From NCBI GenBank assembly GCA_030613505.1, contig JAUWLW010000006.1:1-64000 (forward strand): a stretch of DNA of 64,000 bases. The letters are read 5' to 3'. This stretch comes from Candidatus Zixiibacteriota bacterium. Its GTDB lineage: Bacteria > RBG-13-66-14 > B26-G2 > WVWN01. Shown here one piece after another: positions 57,957-64,000 of the stretch. The notes under the pieces are model-generated. The model saw only the letters and a program-made list of their open reading frames with translations. It ran no database searches and was not told the DNA's origin. Numbering within the stretch: position 1 is the stretch's first letter; each line of letters begins with the position of its first letter. Both the position numbers and the translations under genes were made by a program.

Positions 57957-59624
57957 TTAGTCGTTGGCCTCCAGTGGCCGCATGGACTTCCGCATTATGA
58001 ACATTTGGGCCATAGTGAACAACTGGTTGCTGGTCCAGTAGAGCACCAGCCCCGACGGCCAATTGTAGAAGAGCAGCGTGAAGATCACCGGCAGCCAGGC
58101 CATGAGCTTCTGCTGCTCCGACTTGACGCCGCCCTTGCCCGGCATGGTGAACTTGTTCTGCAGGACCCAGGTGACGCCCATTATTATGGGCAGCACGTTG
58201 ACGGAGCCGATGTTGACCAGTGGGATGGTGAACGGCAGCTTGAACAGGACGTCGGGCTGGGAGAGGTCGCTAATCCAAAGGAGGAACGGCGCGCCCTTGA
58301 GCTCGATGGCGTTGCGGAGGGCGTTGAACATCCCCCAGAAGATGGGTATTTGGAGCACGAGGGGGAGGCAGCCGCCGAAGGGGTTGATTTTGTACTTCTT
58401 GTACAGCGCCATCGTCTCGGTGTTCATGCGCTGCGAGTCGCCCTTGTACTTCTCGCGGAGCTGCTTGAGGATGGGTTGGATCTCCTGCATCCGCTGAGAC
58501 GATTTCAGCTGGATCCCGGTGGGCCAGTACGTTAACAATTTGATAATAAAGGAGAATATAATTATGGTGACGCCGTAGTTGTGGACGACGTCGTTGAGCA
58601 AGATTATCAACCGGAGCATCAGCGCCGCGATGACGCCGATGATGGACCAGCCGAGGTCGACCGTTCGCTCCAACCCGACCTTGAATTCCTTCAGACGGTC
58701 GTAGCCCTTGGGGCCGAAATAGATTTTGTAATCGCCGCCGCCCTTGAGGACGTACGTGCCGGCCAGGGCGTCGTTTTTGGTTCTGGTTACCGTCAGTTCG
58801 TCCCCTTGGGGCGCGACGGCGGCCAGGATGAAGTACTTGCTCCGCAGGGCGGCCCACGGGATGTCACCGCGGTAGTTTTTGACCTCGTCTTTGCCGGAGA
58901 GCTTGTCGTGGATTTTCTTGGTATCGACCAGCGCGTCGACCGATATTTCGCCCACCTCTTTGGGGTCGTCCTCGGCCTTGACGAAAGAGCCCATCGACAG
59001 CGCCACCGGGTCGTCCTCGTCGCCGGCGACTACGTTAGCGGCCACTTCGTAGTCGTCGCCGCGGAAGACGTACTCGGCGCGGGCGGCCACGCGCTCGCCG
59101 TCCACCAGCTTAAATACCAACTTGCCCGTCGCGCCGGGGCGGACGTTCAACGTTTTGCGGTCAACCTCCCACCGGGCGTTCTCGCCGGCCTCGACGAGGG
59201 GCGCGTACGGCGGCGCCGCGGCCCCGTCCAAACGCGCGAACAGGAGTTGGTCTTCATCCGGAGGGTATTCGGCGAGCTTCAGGTGGACGAGGCCGGCGTC
59301 TTCGAAGGTCGCGACGTACAGCGCCGTCGTCACGACGGCGCGGGCGCCGGTCTTGACGCGTTCGGGGGCCGTGGTGGGCCGGGGGGGCGCGGGTATTTCA
59401 GCTTCCCCGGTCGGCGCGGCCGTTTCGGGCGCCCCCGTTTCGGGCGGTGCGGTTTCGGGGGCGGTGGTCTCCGGAGCGGCCTTCGCGACGGTCTCGGCGG
59501 GGGCCGGTTGCTCGGGCGCTTCCTTTTTGTCGCGTTTCGGGCCGAAGAAGGTGGAATACGCGAACATCACCGCCGCGGCGACGAAGAGCGCCAGGATCAT
59601 GCGTTGTTGGCCCGAAAGTTTCAT
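57957..59624 (-). CDS. yidC: Membrane protein insertase YidC
   Basis: A 555-residue insertase. TM1 is MILALFVAAAVMFAYSTFFG, followed by a Pro/Ala/Thr-rich linker and the large periplasmic P1 beta domain found in Gram-negative YidC, then the core TMs (LTYWPTGIQLKSSQRMQEIQ with the conserved Arg, GGCLPLVLQIPIFWGMFNAL, WASGLVLYWTSNQLFTMAQ-type end). The P1 domain places the organism among diderms. It inserts proteins with or without SecYEG. The gene is flanked by yidD, rnpA and rpmH upstream and jag downstream, the standard origin-proximal order. Confidence 0.95.
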   Translation of the reverse strand: MKLSGQQRMILALFVAAAVMFAYSTFFGPKRDKKEAPEQPAPAETVAKAAPETTAPETAPPETGAPETAAPTGEAEIPAPPRPTTAPERVKTGARAVVTTALYVATFEDAGLVHLKLAEYPPDEDQLLFARLDGAAAPPYAPLVEAGENARWEVDRKTLNVRPGATGKLVFKLVDGERVAARAEYVFRGDDYEVAANVVAGDEDDPVALSMGSFVKAEDDPKEVGEISVDALVDTKKIHDKLSGKDEVKNYRGDIPWAALRSKYFILAAVAPQGDELTVTRTKNDALAGTYVLKGGGDYKIYFGPKGYDRLKEFKVGLERTVDLGWSIIGVIAALMLRLIILLNDVVHNYGVTIIIFSFIIKLLTYWPTGIQLKSSQRMQEIQPILKQLREKYKGDSQRMNTETMALYKKYKINPFGGCLPLVLQIPIFWGMFNALRNAIELKGAPFLLWISDLSQPDVLFKLPFTIPLVNIGSVNVLPIIMGVTWVLQNKFTMPGKGGVKSEQQKLMAWLPVIFTLLFYNWPSGLVLYWTSNQLFTMAQMFIMRKSMRPLEAND

Positions 59625-59642
59625 ATTTTACCTCGCCTTGAG

Positions 59643-59885
59643 CTACGGCACCGGGTCGTAGCCGCCGGCGTTAAGGGGGTTGCAGCGGAGTATGCGGAGC
59701 GCCGCGAGCGCGAACCCGCGCCACGGCCCGTGCTTGCTAACGGCCTCCAGCGCGTACCTGGAGCACGACGGTTCGAACCGGCAGCTCATCGGCATCAGCG
59801 GCCCCAGCGTGAACTGGTACGAGCGTACGAAGCCGACGAGGAGTGCCGTCGCCGTCGCGTCAGTCGCTTTCCGTAGGGGCATCAT
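59643..59885 (-). CDS. yidD: Membrane protein insertion efficiency factor YidD
   Basis: An 80-residue protein with the conserved core FVRSYQFTLGPLMPMSCRFE then PSCSRYALEAVSKHGPWRG, including the CRFxPSCSxYA signature, followed by RILRCNPLNAGGYDPVP. It is peripheral to the cytoplasmic membrane and assists YidC. The ATG overlaps the end of rnpA, so it is translated from the same message. The MM start has two in-frame ATGs in tandem. Confidence 0.93.
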   Translation of the reverse strand: MMPLRKATDATATALLVGFVRSYQFTLGPLMPMSCRFEPSCSRYALEAVSKHGPWRGFALAALRILRCNPLNAGGYDPVP

Positions 59886-60249
59886 TTTTTCCGCCTGTCA
59901 ACTCCGCCAACGCTGCTAAAACATTTTCCTCCAGCGTCTTGAAATCCTTTTCCGCGATGGGCGGCTTGGCCACCGCTACGAACCAGAGGCCGTCCCGGAA
60001 GTGCTCCGGGTGGGTCCGGAAGAGCTCGCGGAGGCGCCGCTTTACGCGGTTCCGAACCACGGCGTTGCCGACGCGCCGGCCGCATACTACGCCGAGCAAC
60101 CTCCGCTCCCCGGGGACGGCAAGGCAATGGATGACGAACGCCTCCCGGGCGACGGTCCGGCCGTCGCGGATGGTGCGCGCGAAATCCCGCCGGCGCCGCA
60201 TGCGCGCGGCGCGCGGGAAGCGGAAGCCTCGTTCGTCGTTACCGGCCAA
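59860..60249 (-). CDS. rnpA: Ribonuclease P protein component
   Basis: A 129-residue basic protein, the protein subunit that helps RNase P RNA process pre-tRNA 5' ends. It shows ARMRRRRDFARTIRDGRTV near residue 16 and the RNR-type signature VGNAVVRNRVKRRLRELFR near residue 68. The first usable start is a TTG at 60249, eight bases after the rpmH stop; translation is probably coupled. An internal ATG (60201) would cut into the conserved start, so the TTG is preferred. It overlaps yidD by 26 bases. Confidence 0.92.
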   Translation of the reverse strand: MAGNDERGFRFPRAARMRRRRDFARTIRDGRTVAREAFVIHCLAVPGERRLLGVVCGRRVGNAVVRNRVKRRLRELFRTHPEHFRDGLWFVAVAKPPIAEKDFKTLEENVLAALAELTGGKNDAPTESD

Positions 60250-60256
60250 GGCCGCG

Positions 60257-60394
60257 TCATACCGTTAGGCGCTTGCGCCCCTTAGCCCGGCGCCGCCGTA
60301 AGACGCGGCGGCCGCCCGGTTTGGCCATACGGCTCCTGAAGCCGTGAACGCGGGCGCGACGCCGCCGCGACGGTTGATAAGTCCTCTTGGGCAA
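60257..60394 (-). CDS. rpmH: 50S ribosomal protein L34
   Basis: A 45-residue protein missing from the ORF track because of its length. It begins [20 protein letters not shown] and ends [11 protein letters not shown], the full L34 pattern, including [11 protein letters not shown] in the middle. The start is a TTG preceded by AAGGAGG at seven bases. It heads the rpmH-rnpA-yidD-yidC-jag-mnmE block. With dnaA about 25 kb away, the classical dnaA-rpmH adjacency has been lost here. Confidence 0.97.
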   Translation of the reverse strand: MPKRTYQPSRRRRARVHGFRSRMAKPGGRRVLRRRRAKGRKRLTV

Positions 60395-60424
60395 TATCTA
60401 ACCTCCTTCTCGAGCCGGCGACCG

Positions 60425-61429
60425 TTAACCCAAAACGGCGTCAACGGCGCTTACGACGTCGGCCGGCAAGAGGTCCACCATGCAACGAAAATGTTTCTCT
60501 GGGCACCGTCGGCCGCCGTGGGCGCCGCAAGGCCGGCACGATAGCTCGGGCACCTCCGCCACCGCCGACCTGCTCGCCAGCGGCGCGAACCCCTGTGCCG
60601 GGACCGTAGCGCCGAACACCGCTACCGTGGGCGTGTCGAACGCCGACGCCAGGTGCACCGGCGCGCTGTCGTTGGCCACCAGCAGCGCCGCCTCCGCCAC
60701 GAGCGCGGCCAGCTCGCGGGTCGTCGTCTTCGCCGCCAGGTTGGCGGCGGGCGCTTCCATGGCCGCGGCCACCGCGGCCGTTTCTTCCTCTTCGCCCGGG
60801 CCCCCCGTTATTACGACGCCGTAGCCGCGCCCGGCGAGGTAGTCGCCCACCGCCGCGAATCCCTCGGGCATCCACCGCTTCGTGGGCCAGACGGAAGACG
60901 GCGACATTACGACGTAACGTTCGTTGCCGGCGGCGCCGCGGGCCGCCGCCCGTTCGTCGTCGGCCACGGCCAACGTCGGCCTCCGGTCGCCGTGGCTACT
61001 CCCCATCGCTTCGGCCAGCGCGAGTATCCGCTCCGTTTCGTGTCGGTCCGCCGGCCGCGCGATGCGTTCCGTGTACAGAAACGACAACGCGCTCTCGCGG
61101 TAGCCGACGCGCCGCGGCGCGCCGGACGTCCGCGCTATCAAGCTCGAGCGCGCCGAGCGGTGCGGCGATACGACGACGTCGAACTTCTTAGCGCGCACTT
61201 CCCCCATTACCCTCCCGAGCTCGCCCAGGCCGCCGGCGCGTTTGTCGTGTATTATTATTTCGTCCAGCGCCGAAAGACGTTCCAAAACCGGCGCGGTCTC
61301 CGGTATTACCAGCGCCGCCAGGTGCGAGGCGGGCCACAATTCTTTCAGGGCCCGGAACAACGGCGTCGTCAATACGACGTCGCCCAGGAACGCCGTTTGG
61401 ATGACGAGCACCCGCGGCCCGGTCGTCAC
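60425..61429 (-). CDS. GT9 (heptosyltransferase-like) glycosyltransferase
   Basis: A 334-residue GT-B enzyme of the ADP-heptose:LPS heptosyltransferase family. The N-terminal VLVIQTAFLGDVVLTTPLFR is the acceptor-side signature, and the donor-side includes VVMSPSSVWPTKRWMPEGFA near residue 178 and LLVANDSAPVHLASAFDTPTVAVFG near residue 250. A Cys cluster near the C-terminus (SCRPCGAHGGRRCPEKHFRC) may bind a metal. The GTG start overlaps the upstream GT9 stop (GTGA), so the two enzymes are coupled; the longer ORF-track frame is a readthrough of that gene. Probably builds an LPS-core or surface glycolipid. Confidence 0.85.
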   Translation of the reverse strand: MTTGPRVLVIQTAFLGDVVLTTPLFRALKELWPASHLAALVIPETAPVLERLSALDEIIIHDKRAGGLGELGRVMGEVRAKKFDVVVSPHRSARSSLIARTSGAPRRVGYRESALSFLYTERIARPADRHETERILALAEAMGSSHGDRRPTLAVADDERAAARGAAGNERYVVMSPSSVWPTKRWMPEGFAAVGDYLAGRGYGVVITGGPGEEEETAAVAAAMEAPAANLAAKTTTRELAALVAEAALLVANDSAPVHLASAFDTPTVAVFGATVPAQGFAPLASRSAVAEVPELSCRPCGAHGGRRCPEKHFRCMVDLLPADVVSAVDAVLG

Positions 61430-62424
61430 GCCGCCCTCAGCATCTCGCGCGTCGCCCCGGCCACCGCCGCCGGTCGGATATCCTCCATACAATAGCGCCG
61501 CGCGCGCCAGCAAGGTCGCCGGCCGTGTTTGCTGCACGGGCTGCACGGCAGCTCGAGGTATATCGTCCGGTCGCGCGCTCCCCACGGCGCGAAGCCGAAC
61601 CGCGGCGACGTGGGCCCGAAAAGGGCCAGGCACGGCACGTCCACCAACGGCGCAAGGTGGTTCAGCGCCGAGTCGTTACTCACGAGCAGCGCGGCGCCCC
61701 GGAGGGCTTCGGGGAGCTCGCCGACGCCGACCCGGCCCGCCAGGTTGACGGCGCCGTCTGTCGCCGCGGCGACCTCCTCGCACAACGGCCGTTCGGGTGC
61801 GTCCCCCAAGAGTAAAAGTTGACGTCCCTCGGCCGCGAGCGTCTGCGCCAGCTCGAGCCAATGCGCGGCGGGCCAGGCCTTGGCGGCGTGGCGCGCCCCC
61901 GGCGCGAGGGCGACCCTACCGGGCGTCAGGCCGTCATGCCGGAGCTTCTCGGCCGCGGCTGCGTCTTCCGCCAGCCGGAACGACCAGTCCGGCCCCGGGA
62001 CCCCCCACTTCGCCGCGGCGCGCACGTACAGCTCGGGCACGCTTTTCGTGGGGCGCGGCAAAAGGTCTATCCCCAAAGCCGCCAATAGCCAGCGCCGGAC
62101 GCCGTGCTTGGCGTACCTGAATTTCTCGTACGCGCTGACGTGACTCGCGACGTACCGCGCGAGCGGAACGCCGTGCCAATCCAATATTATATCCGGCTTT
62201 ATTTCTTCGTTCAGCCGGCGTACCAGCTCGTTGACCGCGCCCTCGGCTTTTTCGCCTCGGCTCGGCAGCGTAGCGACGACATCCACCGCGACGTGCCGCG
62301 CCGCGAGCGGGGCCCACTCCTCCCGCGTCACGTATGCCAGCGAAGCGCCCGTCGCCCTCGCCACCGGCCCCAGAGCCGGCAGCGTCAACAAAACGTCGCC
62401 CAGCGACGAGAGCCTTATTATCAC
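61426..62424 (-). CDS. GT9 (heptosyltransferase-like) glycosyltransferase
   Basis: A 332-residue paralogue of the next gene, with N-terminal MIIRLSSLGDVLLTLPALGP, VALAPGARHAAKAWPAAHW near residue 168 and ALLVSNDSALNHLAPLVDVPCLALFG near residue 245. It lacks the membrane anchor of some family members, as usual for cytoplasmic-face enzymes. Short Cys segment SPCSKHGRRPCW is shared with the next gene. It follows the MlaE-type gene by 33 bases on the same strand. GTG start. Confidence 0.87.
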   Translation of the reverse strand: MIIRLSSLGDVLLTLPALGPVARATGASLAYVTREEWAPLAARHVAVDVVATLPSRGEKAEGAVNELVRRLNEEIKPDIILDWHGVPLARYVASHVSAYEKFRYAKHGVRRWLLAALGIDLLPRPTKSVPELYVRAAAKWGVPGPDWSFRLAEDAAAAEKLRHDGLTPGRVALAPGARHAAKAWPAAHWLELAQTLAAEGRQLLLLGDAPERPLCEEVAAATDGAVNLAGRVGVGELPEALRGAALLVSNDSALNHLAPLVDVPCLALFGPTSPRFGFAPWGARDRTIYLELPCSPCSKHGRRPCWRARRYCMEDIRPAAVAGATREMLRAA

Positions 62425-62457
62425 GCACGTTATCGGGCTGCGATTAATCGTTTTCCG

Positions 62458-63246
62458 CTAATAGTGGCCGCCGACGAACAAGGCCGTAAGGAACACGTCG
62501 GACAATAGGATGAGGATGCAGGAAGTGACGACCGATATCGTGGTCGCGCGGCCCACGCCCTCCGCGCCGCCCCGGGCCTTGAAGCCCTGGTTGCAGCCTA
62601 CGGTCGCGATTATTATGCCGAAGACGACGGTTTTCAAAAGGCCTATTAGGATGTCGCTTACGTGGACCAGTTGGTTCATTTTTTCGATATAGACGCTCGG
62701 GTTTATACCCAACGTCGTCGTCGATACGGCGTAGCCGCCGGTGATGCCGATGAAGTCCGCCAGCGCGGTGAGGGTTGGTAACATAATGAAGGCGGCGACG
62801 ACGCGCGGCGTTACTAGGTATTTGATAGGGTTGGTGGCCAGCGTCTCCAGAGCGTCGACCTGCTCGGTGACCTTCATCGTCCCGATCTCCGCGGCGATGG
62901 CGGCCCCCACCCGCCCCGAGACCATGAGCCCCGTGAGCACCGGCCCGAGCTCGCGCGTCATCGATATGCCGACGATGCCGCCGATGTAGATGTCCGCGCC
63001 GAACTTCGCTATCTGGTACGTGGCCTGGAGCGCGAGGACCATGCCGGTGAAGACGGCGGTCAGCATTACCACGGGCACGGAGTCTACGCCGATCCGCACC
63101 ATTTGTTCGAATATGCGCGCCGGTTTGAAAGGCCGCTTGAAGGCATAGTAGACGGCTTTGAAGAAAAGGATGGTAGAGCTGCCTATATCCTCCAGCAAAT
63201 ATACAATTACCCGGCCGAACCGCTCGAACCAGAGAAGTAGGAACAT
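62458..63246 (-). CDS. mlaE: MlaE-family ABC permease (phospholipid transport)
   Basis: A 262-residue membrane protein of the MlaE/PqiA-associated permease family. The characteristic TGMVLALQATYQIAKFGADI, GLMVSGRVGAAIAAEIGTMK with the conserved Glu, and VTEQVDALETLATNPIKYL motifs are all present, and five hydrophobic segments follow. In Mla systems it moves phospholipids between inner and outer membrane with MlaD, MlaF and MlaB. None of those partners is in the window, so they may lie elsewhere or further upstream. I prefer the ATG at 63246 over the TTG at 63267, which lacks a ribosome binding site. Confidence 0.88.
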   Translation of the reverse strand: MFLLLWFERFGRVIVYLLEDIGSSTILFFKAVYYAFKRPFKPARIFEQMVRIGVDSVPVVMLTAVFTGMVLALQATYQIAKFGADIYIGGIVGISMTRELGPVLTGLMVSGRVGAAIAAEIGTMKVTEQVDALETLATNPIKYLVTPRVVAAFIMLPTLTALADFIGITGGYAVSTTTLGINPSVYIEKMNQLVHVSDILIGLLKTVVFGIIIATVGCNQGFKARGGAEGVGRATTISVVTSCILILLSDVFLTALFVGGHY

Positions 63247-63330
63247 AAAGCCGCCGTTCTTCGGCAAATTTTAAAGAGTTTAAGTCTAACATACGCGACG
63301 ATTCGTTTCAACCTCAAACGCCGGCGCGCC

Positions 63331-64000
63331 TTATCCCCGCGTTAAGTGTTTATATACGGAGCGCTTAGCGACGTTGAACGTGCGCGCCGCTACGGCCGCG
63401 GCCCGCGTCGCCGGCAATCCCTTCGCCACGAGCTCGCGCGCCAGCTTGACGGCCGCGCCCGCGTCCGCTTCTTCGCGCGCCCCGGCGACCACCAGCGTCA
63501 TCTCCCCTTTGCGCGGCCGCGCCTTCACCTCTCCCCCGATCTCGCCGAGCCTCCCGCGGATTACCTCCTGGTGGACCTTCGTCAGCTCGCGCGCCAGCGC
63601 CGCGTCGCGGTCGCCCCACACGTCGCGCGCGTCGGCCAGCTCCGCGGCCAGCCGGTGCGGCGTTCCGAAGACGACGAGCGTGGTCGGCAGCGCCCTGTAG
63701 CGCTCCAGGAAAGTCCGCCGTTCGGCGTGCCGCCGCGGGAGATACCCGAGGAAGGCGTACGGGTAGGGGGGCAGGCCGCTCAGCGCGAGCGCGGCGTGCA
63801 CCGCCGACGGCCCGGGTACGTAGTCCACCGCGACGCCGGCCGCGAGCACCTTCTGCATGACGACGTAGCCCGGGTCGGCGAGGAGCGGCGAGCCGCCGTC
63901 GGTGACGAGTGCGACCGTCTCGCCGTGCTTGAGGCGAGCGAGGATTTTACGCGCGGCCGCGGCCTCGTTGTGCTCGGCGTAAATAAGCAGGCTCTTCTGA
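63331..64000 (-). CDS. rsmI: 16S rRNA (cytidine-1402 2'-O) methyltransferase RsmI, 5' end outside the window
   Basis: The frame runs on past the ORF-track start to the window edge and begins LLIYAEHNEAAAARKILARL, with the family motif TVALVTDGGSPLLADPGYVV, where the usual DAGTP is DGGSP. Further on come YVPGPSAVHAALALSGLP and GYLPRRHAERRTFLERY with TTLVVFGTPHRLAAEL, all standard for the RsmI tetrapyrrole-methylase fold. The C-terminal 40 residues (AVAARTFNVAKRSVYKHL) form a small HTH-like domain seen in some homologues. It lies upstream of mlaE on the same strand with about 80 bases between. Confidence 0.92.
   Translation of the reverse strand, partial: QKSLLIYAEHNEAAAARKILARLKHGETVALVTDGGSPLLADPGYVVMQKVLAAGVAVDYVPGPSAVHAALALSGLPPYPYAFLGYLPRRHAERRTFLERYRALPTTLVVFGTPHRLAAELADARDVWGDRDAALARELTKVHQEVIRGRLGEIGGEVKARPRKGEMTLVVAGAREEADAGAAVKLARELVAKGLPATRAAAVAARTFNVAKRSVYKHLTRG

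Noticed and set aside
1-64000. CRISPR array, prophage or IS element
   Set aside because: No regularly spaced repeats, no transposase or integrase motifs were seen in any frame.

Overview
The window is a GC-rich (roughly 60% or more) bacterial chromosome segment from a diderm organism. Outer-membrane features include many signal-peptidase-II lipoproteins, a PorV/UPF0164-like barrel, a second barrel candidate, a YidC with a long periplasmic domain, an MlaE-type permease and two heptosyltransferase-like GT9 enzymes. Two secreted proteins end in FlgD-like/type-IX (T9SS type A) sorting domains, which together with PorV points to an FCB-like lineage, probably an uncultured candidate phylum. I cannot name the species from sequence alone. 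TAG, TGA and TAA are all used as ordinary stops, yet one TGA in selD is clearly a selenocysteine codon, so the organism should encode Sec.

Layout. 1-12.7 kb: scattered envelope genes (lipoproteins, a B12-binding radical SAM enzyme, a Fic AMP-transferase, a GT39 membrane glycosyltransferase, an HTH-TPR regulator, a VOC protein and a duplicated lipoprotein pair with duplicated promoter). 12.7-16.1 kb: a caspase-like DUF6642 protein, pyrE and the overlapping ruvC-ruvA-ruvB operon. 16.2-19.7 kb: AMIN protein, T9SS-sorted protein, PorV-like barrel and a degenerate ion-channel-like protein. 19.8-24 kb: a YezD-like micro-protein behind a palindromic operator, selenoprotein selD, and a kinase/glycosyltransferase pair. 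24-32 kb: five GT-C type membrane glycosyltransferase-like proteins, an mscL broken by an in-frame amber, and pruA, whose 3' end is duplicated around one glycosyltransferase. 32-36 kb: HEAT protein, prs, tRNA-Gln, dnaA and likely oriC sequence on one or both sides of dnaA. 36-41 kb: ABC-2 exporter, ChbG-type deacetylase, secreted propeller and glgC. 41-48.5 kb: subtilase, four tandem paralogous propeller lipoproteins, a barrel candidate and a YCF48-like propeller. 48.7-64 kb: a leftward block of origin-type genes (rsmI, mlaE, two GT9, rpmH, rnpA, yidD, yidC, jag, mnmE, a foreign-looking pentapeptide gene, mnmG, rsmG, two parS sites, parA, parB) ending in a second, degenerate glgC paralogue.

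How it fits together. The 49-60 kb block is the conserved ribosome-biogenesis/membrane-insertion/tRNA-modification/partition cluster found near many bacterial origins; dnaA lies about 14-25 kb away. The rest is dominated by cell-surface functions: lipid-linked-sugar glycosyltransferases, polysaccharide export, LPS-type sugar addition and a lineage-specific stock of exported beta-propellers and lipoproteins. No CRISPR array, transposase, integrase or prophage gene was seen. The most unusual items are the Sec-containing SelD, the amber-interrupted mscL, the pruA-end duplication flanking a glycosyltransferase, the yezD-like palindromic operator, the four-copy propeller array and a shared C-terminal ten-residue motif on two exported propellers.
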